A stretch of DNA of 64,000 bases from Candidatus Palauibacter polyketidifaciens (GTDB taxonomy: Bacteria; Gemmatimonadota; Gemmatimonadetes; Palauibacterales; Palauibacteraceae), in NCBI RefSeq assembly GCF_947581785.1, contig NZ_CANPVO010000018.1, forward strand, positions 1 to 64,000. The letters run 5' to 3'. The notes below the pieces were generated by a model that worked only from the letters and a program-made list of their open reading frames with translations, had not been told where the DNA came from and did no database searches. Both the position numbers and the translations under genes were made by a program. Shown piece after piece: positions 37,627-45,882 of the stretch. The stretch's first letter is position 1. Every line of letters starts with the position of its first letter.

Positions 37627-37833
37627 ATGCTGAAGCGTGCGAAGATGGCCGCGCTCGCGGCGATGATTGCCGTGGCGTCACTCGCCGTACCGGTTCCCCA
37701 CGCCCCCACAGGACCGGCACAAGTTGTCGCCGAGGAATCGGCCTTGAAGGTGTTTTTGATACCGCCCTTCGGATTTATCTGCTTCTGGTCGTGCGGTGAC
37801 AACTTGTTGTGCTGCCGAATCGTCATCGAGTAA
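37627..37833 (+). CDS. Short exported Cys-rich peptide 1
   Basis: A 68-residue peptide with a clear signal sequence (MLKRAKMAALAAMIAVASLA...) and a mature part of about 35 residues. The C-terminus carries ICFWSC then a CC pair (C52, C56, C62, C63) after a FLIPPF hydrophobic stretch. The strong AAGGAGG ribosome site just upstream supports real translation. A similar ending occurs in the next gene. The layout recalls NVEALA-type peptides in Bacteroidota, which sit near propeller lipoproteins, but the sequence is not recognisably the same. Role unknown; it may be a secreted disulfide or modified peptide. Confidence 0.72.
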   Translation: MLKRAKMAALAAMIAVASLAVPVPHAPTGPAQVVAEESALKVFLIPPFGFICFWSCGDNLLCCRIVIE

Positions 37834-37893
37834 GGCGCGTGCCGGGGGTCCGGTACGTGTGAAGGGACGTAAACACCAGCAAGGAGTAGGGTC

Positions 37894-38118
37894 ATGCGCG
37901 GACGAGGACGACGTATCACACGGAAGAACATGCTAGCGGCGTTTGCGCTGGCGATCGTAGCGAGCTTCGCTCTGCCTTTCACGGCATCGCCCGACCGCAC
38001 TTACGCCAGCGTGTCGGCACAGCTTGTTCTTCAAGCCCGCAAGATTCCTTTCATACCCGTCTGGATTTGTCTAGGCACGTGTGACGGCGGGCAGTGCTGC
38101 TACATCGGCCCGGCGTAA
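37894..38118 (+). CDS. Short exported Cys-rich peptide 2
   Basis: A 74-residue peptide with a basic N-terminus, hydrophobic signal segment (about 13-30) and a C-terminal WICLGTC...CC pattern (C59, C63, C68, C69). Its tail aligns with peptide 1: a Pro/aromatic hydrophobic stretch, I-C-x3-C, four or five residues, then CC. AAGGAG precedes the ATG. It sits 60 bases after peptide 1 and 14 bases before the propeller lipoprotein gene, so all three are likely one transcript. No function is known. Neither peptide shows a Gly-Gly leader or other export-processing motif beyond the signal. Confidence 0.72.
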   Translation: MRGRGRRITRKNMLAAFALAIVASFALPFTASPDRTYASVSAQLVLQARKIPFIPVWICLGTCDGGQCCYIGPA

Positions 38119-38132
38119 GACGGGAGCATACC

Positions 38133-39185
38133 ATGAACGCGCCCGGTTCACGCTGCATGCGAGGGGTGTTCCCGCTTATTGCTTTCGTGACGGTCGCATG
38201 TGCCGAAGATCCCGCACCACGCGTCTCGGCGGAACCGGTGGTGGACATGGAGGCGTTCGAGGAAGCGTTCGAGGTGGTGCGTGTGGTGACCTTGGAGGAG
38301 ACCGACGATGTAATATCGGTCACACCTAGGATCGTCGCCGACGGCCAGGATGGCTTGATCATAGTGGAACCGCAGGAGTCACAGGTTAGGGAGTACGGTC
38401 GCGATGGCACGCTCCGGGCCGTACATGGCCGGGCGGGCGGAGGACCGGGCGAGTTCCAGATGCCCATCTCGGCACGCCGTACGTCGGACGGTACGCTCGT
38501 CGTGCCGGACATCATGCTAGGTCGTCTGACGTTCCTCGGTGCGGACACGCTGGTCGACGCTGCGCCGGTGGCCATGCTGCTTGATGCGCATGACCTAGGA
38601 GGCGGAGAGCTTCTCTTGACAGGCATGGGGAACCAGTCGGCCGACCGCCCGCGTTTCCTTCACATATGGGACATGGAGGCCGACCGCATCGAGCGCAGCT
38701 TCTTCCCCATGGGTATCTCGGACCGGGATCGGCCCACGGCCAGCGCCTTCGCGTCGGCCAGCGCTTCTTTGGTCGGTGACACCATTTGGGCTGTGTGGTC
38801 CCTGTCCGATACGGTCTACCAGTACAGCTTGGGCGGTGACCTGTTATCCGCCATCCCTATCCCGCTCGTTCGACCACGTGCGGCGCTACCTAGCTTCGCC
38901 CGCCAGATCGACGTGTCGGAAGCGGGCACCGCATTGGACTCGGTTTCGCAAGTGTCCCGCGTATTAGTTGCTGAGGGCGACGGGCTGGCCGTTACCGTAG
39001 CGCACATGCGCGGCATCGAATACGAGTGGGATCTGGTGGTCATGGACCGCGACGGCACACCGCGAGTGCAGCTACGCGCCGCACCGAGGCTACTTCTTGT
39101 GGACCGTGACGAGTTTTGGTTCTCCGACCCGCAGGGTCTACAGCCCAACCGCATTCTAGTCGCCCGGCGAAGGGATGCACCATGA
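38133..39185 (+). CDS. Six-bladed beta-propeller lipoprotein (BF3164/TolB-like)
   Basis: A 350-residue probable lipoprotein: the signal ends VTVAC, giving a lipidated Cys. The mature protein has repeated blades of the kind ...IVEPQESQVREYGRDGTLRAV and G-GGPGEF, a motif typical of six-bladed propellers of the BF3164 group (the family name is recalled, not searched). The likely role is binding at the periplasmic side of a membrane. Leu codons TTA and CTA are frequent, unlike most of the window. ATG 38133 has GGGAG upstream. The stop overlaps the next gene (ATGA). Confidence 0.75.
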   Translation: MNAPGSRCMRGVFPLIAFVTVACAEDPAPRVSAEPVVDMEAFEEAFEVVRVVTLEETDDVISVTPRIVADGQDGLIIVEPQESQVREYGRDGTLRAVHGRAGGGPGEFQMPISARRTSDGTLVVPDIMLGRLTFLGADTLVDAAPVAMLLDAHDLGGGELLLTGMGNQSADRPRFLHIWDMEADRIERSFFPMGISDRDRPTASAFASASASLVGDTIWAVWSLSDTVYQYSLGGDLLSAIPIPLVRPRAALPSFARQIDVSEAGTALDSVSQVSRVLVAEGDGLAVTVAHMRGIEYEWDLVVMDRDGTPRVQLRAAPRLLLVDRDEFWFSDPQGLQPNRILVARRRDAP

Positions 39186-39661
39186 AGAACGTTTCCCTTC
39201 TTGCCGCGCTGTTCCTGTGCGTGGCATGCCGCCCACCGGGACCGACGGTTGTAGGTGACGCCGCCCCCGTAGCGGTCGCTACGGACCGCCCTGCGGTCGT
39301 GTGGGCGTTCAATGCAGACCGGTGTCTTAGCTGTACCCTTACGGACCCTTCTCGCATCCTGCGTGGCATTCAGCACCGTCACGGGGACGCCGTGGACTTC
39401 GTGGTCGTTGCCATCACCGCTGACCGCGAACGCGACGAAGCACTCGTGGACGCGTTCTTGCGGACGGCACGGCTGTCGGCCCGCGTTGAGTTACAAAGCG
39501 CGATGGCGTTCACGATGGCCTTTGGCCTAGGTGGACCCGAACCGGCGGTCTACGTGGCCGACGCAGGCCGTGTGGTAGCGGTTTACGGCGAGGATCTGGA
39601 AGGTTTGTCGGATCAAGTAGCTTCGCTCGTGACCCCGGACCTCGTGGAGGGAAAGACGTAG
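39182..39661 (+). CDS. Thioredoxin-like lipoprotein with CxxC motif
   Basis: A 159-residue protein with a lipobox (LCVAC16) and a single thioredoxin-like domain. Residues around ADRCLSCTL supply the pair C48-x2-C51 directly after a hydrophobic strand (PAVVWAF), the place where thioredoxin-fold proteins keep their active site. The classic WC..C is not fully preserved, so reductase or isomerase activity is a guess. Next to the exported Cys-rich peptides it could form or break their disulfides, or reduce a bound metal. It is overlapped with the propeller gene and followed two bases later by the sigma factor gene. Confidence 0.68.
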   Translation: MKNVSLLAALFLCVACRPPGPTVVGDAAPVAVATDRPAVVWAFNADRCLSCTLTDPSRILRGIQHRHGDAVDFVVVAITADRERDEALVDAFLRTARLSARVELQSAMAFTMAFGLGGPEPAVYVADAGRVVAVYGEDLEGLSDQVASLVTPDLVEGKT

Positions 39662-39663
39662 GT

Positions 39664-40191
39664 TTGCTAGAATCCCGTCAGGAGCGACGATTAGCCGACG
39701 AGATCGAGCAGGGCGAGAGCAAGCCGCTGGAGCGCCTGTACAAGGCGTATTCGAAGGAGTTGTACAACATCGCGTATCGCTTCACCGGGTCGACGGCGGA
39801 TGCTCGCGATGCCCTACATGACGTGTTCTGTCGGCTCCCCGAGGCTCTGCGGAGCTATGATCGGAGGCGCCCGCTCGGGCCGTGGCTCCGTGCTGTGACG
39901 GCTAACGCTGCGCTGGAGCGACTTCGGCGGGAGCGTCGTCGAAACGAAGTCTCCCTATCGGACGAATCGGTTAGCGGGGCGCTGGCTGGGGGGACCCCCG
40001 CCATAGATTCAATCGTGCTGGAAGAAGCGCTGTCCTCGCTCTCGGACGGATTGCGGCACGTGATCGTCCTGAAGGAACTCGCCGGTTATTCGCACCGGGA
40101 GATTGGCAAGCTGCTGGGAATAACGCCCGCAGCCTCACGGGTGCGGCTATGCAGGGCACGAGCGACCCTCCGTGCCATGTTCGAGGAGTAG
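39664..40191 (+). CDS. ECF-type RNA polymerase sigma factor
   Basis: A 175-residue extracytoplasmic-function sigma factor. Region 2 (about 20-85) shows YKAYSKELYNIAYRFTGSTADARDALHDVF, and region 4 (about 115-170) shows LSDGLRHVIVLKELAGYSHREIGKLLGI, giving the usual -10 and -35 binding helices. The start is TTG 39664, with GGAGG 12 bases upstream. It lies between the thioredoxin-like lipoprotein and its probable anti-sigma factor, so it most likely controls this cluster; the recognised promoter is unknown. TTA and CTA codons are used, as in its neighbours. Confidence 0.88.
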   Translation: MLESRQERRLADEIEQGESKPLERLYKAYSKELYNIAYRFTGSTADARDALHDVFCRLPEALRSYDRRRPLGPWLRAVTANAALERLRRERRRNEVSLSDESVSGALAGGTPAIDSIVLEEALSSLSDGLRHVIVLKELAGYSHREIGKLLGITPAASRVRLCRARATLRAMFEE

Positions 40192-40202
40192 GGGACTGTA
40201 CG

Positions 40203-42338
40203 ATGTCAACCGACAGACGAAACGAACACCTCGACGATCTGACCCTGAGCCGCTTCGCGGACGGCGAGTTATCTGTGCGTTCTTCTCGCCGCGTCCGGTC
40301 GCATCTTCGATCGTGCGAAGCGTGTCGCGAAGAAGTCCAGTTTATTCGCACCTTGAGCGCTGCGATCCGGAGCATTCCCTCTCCGAAGCCGCCGGACGAG
40401 TTGTTCGACGATCTCTTCCGCCAGGAGCCAGACGGTGCGGCGGTCGTCCAATTCCGGGCTCCGCAGCGGCGGTGGAGCGCGCTTTCCCGAGTTCCGTTCC
40501 TGTCGGCATGGGCCGTTCTGCCGGTGCTGATCGCGGTCGTTCTGGCGCTCGCGGTTGGAACCGACCGGGTGATGGCCGGCTCGAGCTCGCTGAGCCTTCA
40601 ATGGGAAGAGCCGGATGAGCTGGCGCTCCAGTATGAGACGGTCTCGTTCGCTGCAGAATCCCGCCTTCGCGCCAGGCTGCGCTACTGGGTCCCAGACTCG
40701 CTACGCTACGGCCAGACCGCGTCGGGATACGCCGTGGTCGAACTCTCCGGGCGGGGACCAGGTGTCTTCTCCGGCGCCGTGGACCTGCCGCCCGGCACCG
40801 CCTACGCCGTCGCCGCTGTCGAAGACCTGGCTGGAACCTACATCGACACCGACTTCGGCCGGCTCTGGGAATACCTTGAGACAGAAGAGCGGGAACGACC
40901 TACCTTGCAGGCGCGGCGCCACCAACTGCTGGCAACTTCCGAATTGAGCGCGGCCAGAACGGCAGCGGTCGCAGAGGAGGCAGCCGCACAGTTCCCCGAG
41001 CAGCCCGAGTTCCGGGTCTGGCAGTTGTTGTTCGCGCAGGGGGCGGTTCCACCCGAATCGCGGGATTCTCTCCTACGGGAACACGCCGCGCGCCTCGTGG
41101 CGATGGACCGGCTGGCTCGGGAAGGGAATCCCGACCCGGTGGAACTCGATGCTCTCCATCGCTACTCGGCGCTACTCGGGCGGCCGGACTTGGCGAGCTA
41201 CTGGTCGGACCAGCTGATGAGCCTGTACCCGCAACACGAAGCGGCGGTGCTGCTCCGCCTGCAAGCGATCGCCCGTTCCTCCATGACGACTCGAAGAAAG
41301 CTGGAGGCTCTCGAGGAGAGCTGGACGAGTGTGAGGGTGCCGATCACCGCGCAGATCGGACTCCGGCTCGCCCTCGAACTTGCAGAGCCCGACGTCGTCG
41401 GGATATGGCTGGATCGCCACTCGCGAGCCTCGGTGTTTCGTGACCTGACGTACGACGCTGAGCTTGCCCGGGATCTGATGGCCGTACCCAAGCTGGCGTC
41501 ACTCGCCGAAGTGTGGATCCTCGACCGGCTCGCCGATGGAGACCATCAACTGGAACCGGACCGGCCGCTGGATCAAGCCCGTCGGAACTTTCGAGCCGCG
41601 CGGAGCCGACTCCGCGCACAGCTCAACATCGACCTCGCCAATCTCCGACTCGTGCGAGGGCAGCTACGTGGGGCGCTCGAGGCGGCGGACAGGGCCGTTG
41701 AACAGACTTGGAGTTCCGAGGTCTTTCTCGAGGCGGCCGAGATCCATCGGGCTGCCGGCTCCGATCTCCGCGCCGCTGAATTGTTGTCGTTCGCTCAGGT
41801 GGACCCGATCACGCCCTCGAGTTCCCGTCCACGCACCGATCCGCCTGGGGGACTCCCCAGCCCTTCGGAGGGGGAACTGGCGACAGCTCGGGCGACCATG
41901 TACAACCGTGTCACGGCCACATTGCTCGACGAACACGTCGACCTCAATGCGCACATCCGGTTCGCGACGGGCACCGAGACGACGCTCCGCGATGCTGCGG
42001 GCGGGAGTCCCGTCGTAGTGGTGTACGCAGTACGACCCGACTTCGTAGCCGACGAAGCGTTAGCACTGCTGGACGCGAACCTGGAGCGGTTAGGTTCGGC
42101 CGGCGTGCAGGTTCTCCGCATAGCCCAGCAGACAGCCCCGGCCCCGTTGGAACGATCCGGCTTCGACTCACGCTTCCATTACGACGTGCGATACGAAGCC
42201 TGGGACAATCTTCGGGCGTGGCGCGAGGTCCAATACTTCGTGTTGGATTCGGGCCGAATCCGCCACCGCGGCGCGGATCTTGGAGAGGCCCTCCGCGTCT
42301 CTCTCGTGCTCTCGACACGAGCCGTCGCGTCCGATTGA
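40203..42338 (+). CDS. Membrane anti-sigma factor with large periplasmic domain
   Basis: A 711-residue protein. Residues 34-41 (H-x3-C-x2-C, in SHLRSCEAC) form a zinc-binding anti-sigma motif, and one membrane helix lies at about 99-119. The rest is predicted periplasmic: a beta-like region (about 120-240), a long helical stretch that looks TPR-like (about 240-540), and a C-terminal region (about 590-700) resembling a thioredoxin fold (SPVVVVYAVRP..., then QYFVLDSGRIRHRG). That fold has no Cys, so it could only bind, not do redox chemistry. Such a sensor arrangement is unusual for anti-sigma factors. It presumably holds back the sigma factor encoded just upstream. Confidence 0.7.
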   Translation: MSTDRRNEHLDDLTLSRFADGELSVRSSRRVRSHLRSCEACREEVQFIRTLSAAIRSIPSPKPPDELFDDLFRQEPDGAAVVQFRAPQRRWSALSRVPFLSAWAVLPVLIAVVLALAVGTDRVMAGSSSLSLQWEEPDELALQYETVSFAAESRLRARLRYWVPDSLRYGQTASGYAVVELSGRGPGVFSGAVDLPPGTAYAVAAVEDLAGTYIDTDFGRLWEYLETEERERPTLQARRHQLLATSELSAARTAAVAEEAAAQFPEQPEFRVWQLLFAQGAVPPESRDSLLREHAARLVAMDRLAREGNPDPVELDALHRYSALLGRPDLASYWSDQLMSLYPQHEAAVLLRLQAIARSSMTTRRKLEALEESWTSVRVPITAQIGLRLALELAEPDVVGIWLDRHSRASVFRDLTYDAELARDLMAVPKLASLAEVWILDRLADGDHQLEPDRPLDQARRNFRAARSRLRAQLNIDLANLRLVRGQLRGALEAADRAVEQTWSSEVFLEAAEIHRAAGSDLRAAELLSFAQVDPITPSSSRPRTDPPGGLPSPSEGELATARATMYNRVTATLLDEHVDLNAHIRFATGTETTLRDAAGGSPVVVVYAVRPDFVADEALALLDANLERLGSAGVQVLRIAQQTAPAPLERSGFDSRFHYDVRYEAWDNLRAWREVQYFVLDSGRIRHRGADLGEALRVSLVLSTRAVASD

Positions 42339-42368
42339 TGTAGTCACTCACCGAAAGGACCCAGAAAC

Positions 42369-42572
42369 ATGACTTGTAAGCGCTTGCTGACAGCCGCCGT
42401 GATCGCCCTCGTCACCGCGATCATCCCCGTCACAAACGAGACCAGCGCCGCATTTGGCGTGGAATTGTCGACCGCTGCCTGCGCGGAAGCGGGTTGTGGA
42501 TACGTGACCTGGGTGGACTGCATCTGTCCCGACATTCAGATGCCCAACCGTAGCCCGCAATGCGACGAGTAG
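42369..42572 (+). CDS. Short exported Cys-rich peptide 3
   Basis: A 67-residue peptide with a signal sequence (MTCKRLLTAAVIALVTAI...) and a mature part containing C38, C43, C51, C53 and C65. Spacing differs from peptides 1 and 2 (no CC pair), so it is a related type rather than a close copy. AAAGGA precedes the ATG at a usable distance. It follows the anti-sigma gene by 30 bases and overlaps the end of the next frame if that starts at 42560. Function unknown; again paired with a propeller gene. Confidence 0.65.
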   Translation: MTCKRLLTAAVIALVTAIIPVTNETSAAFGVELSTAACAEAGCGYVTWVDCICPDIQMPNRSPQCDE

Positions 42573-42583
42573 TCTCTGGTGGT

Positions 42584-43651
42584 ATGAGCAGGGCGTTGGC
42601 CAAATGGACCGTCGGCGGGGTCATCGCGGTCGTGATCTGCGCGCTGGGGCTGGTCCGGTCAACGGGGGAGGAGGCGAGGCCAGCGGTCCCGGTACGTCCG
42701 ACTCTCGTCCCCGAAGTCGTGTACTCTGACGACTCGCTGGGCTGGGTCGTCGACCTCGGGCTGGCAGGTGGGCGCCTCGTGGGCATCGACGCGTTGCTGG
42801 ACCCCAGTGTGCATGTCTTCGATCTCGGGAGCCTGGAGCGTCTGGCTTCCTACGGGCGGCGCGGCGACGGACCGGGCGAATTCAAGGACCCCGAACAGAT
42901 CGTGCCGGGAGGCACGGACTCGCCCGATGAGGTGTGGATTCTGGACGGCGTCCACCAACGACTGACGCGGCTATCCCTCGACGAGATCGTAACGGGATCC
43001 CTTGTCGAGCCCGAAACGTTCCAGATGGACGGCCCGAACGCCGGGTCGCTGGTCCGTGCCCCCGACAGCCACTGGTTCGCCGGTGGCTGGATCACCGGAG
43101 GCCGGGTGGCGCGGTACCGGCCTGATCGAAGCTACGATCGCACGATCCTCGGCTTTCCCGCGGGAGCCGCAGCGCCCGGAATGACACTCCTTCAAGCGTA
43201 CGAAAGCCGTGTTGTAGCGGACCCCGCCGGGGGCAGGCTGGCGGCGGCTACGCTCCTTGGAGGACTCCTCGAGATCTTCGACTACGATGGCGCGTCCATC
43301 GCGCAGGCCGCTGTCCCGGACGCCTTTCAGCCGACGTGGCGACAGGGACGATCGCGGGGCGGAAGGGCCGTCATGTCCCTGGGACCGGAGACGCGCTACG
43401 GATTCACGGATCTGGTCGCGACGGAGCGTCGCGTTTACGGCCTCTTCTCGGGACGTAGCGTGGCTGAGCCCGGAACACCTTGGGCCACGACGCAAGTTCA
43501 GCTCTACTCTTGGGACGGCGCCTACCTTGGAACACTGCAACTCGGCCGAGCTGCGGAGGCGATCACGGTGGACGCTTCCGACACCTGGCTCTACGCGAGC
43601 GGACCCGATCCCGAGCCGTGGGTCGGACGGTTTCGGCTGCCGAAACCATAG
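42584..43651 (+). CDS. Six-bladed beta-propeller protein 2, membrane-anchored
   Basis: A 355-residue protein with an N-terminal hydrophobic segment (WTVGGVIAVVICALGLV) acting as signal or anchor and a propeller made of repeats such as ...VHVFDLGSLERLASYGRRGDGPGEF, where the GDGPGEF turn recurs in this propeller family. It parallels the lipoprotein at 38133 but without a lipobox. ATG 42584 is chosen over 42560, which would overlap the peptide gene; neither has a strong ribosome site. Ligand and role are unknown. It ends convergently with the gene at 43676. Confidence 0.7.
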   Translation: MSRALAKWTVGGVIAVVICALGLVRSTGEEARPAVPVRPTLVPEVVYSDDSLGWVVDLGLAGGRLVGIDALLDPSVHVFDLGSLERLASYGRRGDGPGEFKDPEQIVPGGTDSPDEVWILDGVHQRLTRLSLDEIVTGSLVEPETFQMDGPNAGSLVRAPDSHWFAGGWITGGRVARYRPDRSYDRTILGFPAGAAAPGMTLLQAYESRVVADPAGGRLAAATLLGGLLEIFDYDGASIAQAAVPDAFQPTWRQGRSRGGRAVMSLGPETRYGFTDLVATERRVYGLFSGRSVAEPGTPWATTQVQLYSWDGAYLGTLQLGRAAEAITVDASDTWLYASGPDPEPWVGRFRLPKP

Positions 43652-43675
43652 CAACGCACGTTCAACGCTAAACAA

Positions 43676-44806
43676 CTATAGCGGGACTACGCTCAAGACT
43701 CTCCCACTGGTCGTCACCGGAAAAGCCACTGGCGTGACGAACGTCCCCATTACGCCAGTCGCGAGTTCATAAAGGAGGATAGGTCGGTCGATCTTCCACT
43801 CCTGGATCACCCACCGGTCAGGGGCGATCATGCCGAATCGGAGCCAGCCGCGGAAGCGGGACTCCAGGATTCTGGTTCGGGCAAACCTTGGGCGCGGAAA
43901 GCGCGATTGGATGTCCGCCCTCAGAGCTGGCTCCAGGTGTCGCCGCAGGAAGGGGCCCAGCGAGACGTACCGGAACTCGAGCTCCCGCGGTTCGACGGCC
44001 ATGGTATCGATCCACAGGACACCCGACACTTCAACGACCTCACGTCCTGGCCGGGGCTCGAACGCCAGCCCAGCCGTGCCCTCATCCTCGGCCTCGGTCG
44101 TACTCAGGCAATGCGTCGCAAGGAAGCCCGGAGACACCAGGGCGTCTCCGTCCGGGACGTAGAAGGTGGTCAACGTATCGTTGATGGCCTCGGCGTATCC
44201 GTGCGTCGCGAGGTATCCGGGCGAAGCGTTATACAGAGATCTTGACTGAACGACGGCTGTGGTGTCGTACCCGTACAGGAACTGCCCGCGCCTCCACTCC
44301 TTGATCGGTCGTACGATTCGCATCCTCAGGTGACCGATGTCTTCGGTGTGCGAGACGGAAGCGAGGATGGGGACGACCGATTCGTAGAGGTCGAACGCAC
44401 GCTGCCGCTCCTCGGGCGTCGTCGGACAGTCGGTCTGCTCCGTGACCATCAGCTCCGGGAGCGGTATCGGCTGCACCGGGATCTCGAGGCGCAGGGGGCC
44501 GGTCGCCTGGGCTGAGTCGATGCGGATCGGGCCGGAGGTCCACGAATCGTAGCCGATGCGCGACACCCGCACGCGGTACGTGCCCGGAGGCGGCGACGGC
44601 AGGCTGAACGCGCCGCTGACGTTCGACAGCGTCTCCCACACGACGACGCCGTCGAGACCATCGAGCGACACGACCGCCCCGTCCACCGGCGCGCCGTCGC
44701 CCTCGGACACGAGGACGCCCGCCAGCCGCGGGCCCGGCTCCTGCGCGGCGACCGGAACCGCCGCCATGCCAGCCGCGAAGAAGACTGCAAACGAGCCCAC
44801 GTTCAT
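43676..44806 (-). CDS. Exported protein with carboxypeptidase regulatory-like domain
   Basis: A 376-residue protein with a signal peptide (VFFAAGMAAVPVAAQEP) and one carboxypeptidase-regulatory-like Ig domain at about residues 30-120 (GAPVDGAVVSLDG, PPPGTYRVRVSRIGY). A second half of unknown fold carries Cys pairs (DCPTTPEE and THCLSTTE). It resembles the front end of a TonB receptor but has no plug or barrel. The start at 44806 follows the signal peptide; no good ribosome site is visible. It is convergent with the second propeller gene, and the intervening bases show no clear hairpin. Role not known. Confidence 0.62.
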   Translation of the reverse strand: MNVGSFAVFFAAGMAAVPVAAQEPGPRLAGVLVSEGDGAPVDGAVVSLDGLDGVVVWETLSNVSGAFSLPSPPPGTYRVRVSRIGYDSWTSGPIRIDSAQATGPLRLEIPVQPIPLPELMVTEQTDCPTTPEERQRAFDLYESVVPILASVSHTEDIGHLRMRIVRPIKEWRRGQFLYGYDTTAVVQSRSLYNASPGYLATHGYAEAINDTLTTFYVPDGDALVSPGFLATHCLSTTEAEDEGTAGLAFEPRPGREVVEVSGVLWIDTMAVEPRELEFRYVSLGPFLRRHLEPALRADIQSRFPRPRFARTRILESRFRGWLRFGMIAPDRWVIQEWKIDRPILLYELATGVMGTFVTPVAFPVTTSGRVLSVVPL

Positions 44807-45088
44807 CAACTTAAGGTCGTGTGTCAGGGATTCCTCCAAGGGAAACCGTGAGCCGGAAGCGGCGGCCCAATGTCCACCCACACGCCTCATATGCCTGGAA
44901 TTAGGCGGACGTTACATGCCCGTTCCGGGACGACCGTGCGTACGGCAGGAAGGGGTGGAGCAGTCCGCGGGGACTCGTGGGCGGAAATGTTGCCGAAACG
45001 CGGGCTTGGACCGACCTTGTGGCCCGTCGCTCACCTATGGGGGTGACCCGATGTCCGTCGTCGAATCGCACAAGGATGGCTTGCGAAG

Positions 45089-45259
45089 ATGAGTACGATT
45101 CTCGGAATCCTGCTGCTCAGCACGGTCGTCGTTGCACTGCTGCTCGGACAACTCGCGAAGCTGTCACTCCGGGAGCGCGTCCTTCAGACCGGCGCCATGC
45201 TCGCCGCCGCGTTCGTCTTCTACGGCCTCGTCGTCCTGGTCGAGTCCGCCACGCACTAG
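45089..45259 (+). CDS. Small two-helix membrane protein
   Basis: A 56-residue open frame beginning ATGAGTACG and ending in TAG. It encodes two hydrophobic segments (about residues 3-21 and 34-52) separated by KLSLRERV, and has no other motif. It is short, but the codon use looks like a real gene and the hydrophobicity pattern is strong. The 3' end lies in a 16-base direct duplication (gtcgagtccgccacgc at 45239 and 45263). Function unknown; it could be a spurious frame. Confidence 0.4.
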   Translation: MSTILGILLLSTVVVALLLGQLAKLSLRERVLQTGAMLAAAFVFYGLVVLVESATH

Positions 45260-45278
45260 CTCGTCGAGTCCGCCACGC
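45239..45278. repeat. 16-base tandem direct duplication
   Basis: gtcgagtccgccacgc occurs at 45239-45254 and again at 45263-45278, a 24-base period spanning the stop codon of the small membrane protein. It looks like a local replication-slippage duplication. Confidence 0.75.
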
Positions 45279-45310
45279 GCCAGATGTTCGGGCGCGACAC
45301 GCGCGGACGG

Positions 45311-45775
45311 CTAACCGCCGTGAACCGTCGTGGCGGATACGGCCGCGGCGGCGGTTTCGTTCGGGCCGTGGACGATCTTGGAGCCCTGCCAGGCGGCGAT
45401 TCCGATCATGAAGGTCGCGAACAGGCCCAGCAGGAGTACGAAACGCCGCAGCCGGCGGTCGTCGCGCTCGTGCAGCGCGAAGGCGGCGAGCGCGCCGGCG
45501 GTGAAGGCGGGGACGGCCGCCCACGTGGCCCAGAAGCGGTGGGTCTGGACGATGCCGGGCCGCACAAAGGTGCGGTCCGCGACGACGTCGGCGGCGGCGA
45601 GGCCGGTCAGATAGGCCGGGGCCACGAAGGCGCCGGCGATGACGAGGGCCACCAGCCCCCACAACTCGAGCGGCTCGCGGTCGCGCGCCCACCCGTACAG
45701 ACCGACGGCGCTCCCGGTCGCGGCGAGGACGATGGGGAAGGCGTGCATGATGTTGTGCAGGTATTCCCAACTCAC
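45311..45775 (-). CDS. Four-helix membrane protein, DUF2231-like
   Basis: A 154-residue integral membrane protein with four predicted helices. The N-terminus has HNIMHAFPIVLAATGSAVGLYGW, and a second His lies in VQTHRFWATW, a pattern resembling DUF2231 and cytochrome-b-like four-helix membrane proteins where paired His can hold haem. It is single, upstream of the tRNA, with a start at 45775. Function unknown; a redox or quinone-related role is possible. Confidence 0.62.
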   Translation of the reverse strand: MSWEYLHNIMHAFPIVLAATGSAVGLYGWARDREPLELWGLVALVIAGAFVAPAYLTGLAAADVVADRTFVRPGIVQTHRFWATWAAVPAFTAGALAAFALHERDDRRLRRFVLLLGLFATFMIGIAAWQGSKIVHGPNETAAAAVSATTVHGG

Positions 45776-45882
45776 CGCACCCCACCCCCGCTCCGTACTC
45801 CACCACCGCTCCGCGCGCTGCCCCGACTCTTCATCATCTTGACACGCCTTCCAGCCCGACTAGAATATCGCTTCCCAACTCG

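Noticed and set aside
43652-43675. Terminator between the convergent propeller and carboxypeptidase-like genes
   Set aside because: No inverted repeat followed by a T-run was seen in the 24-base gap.
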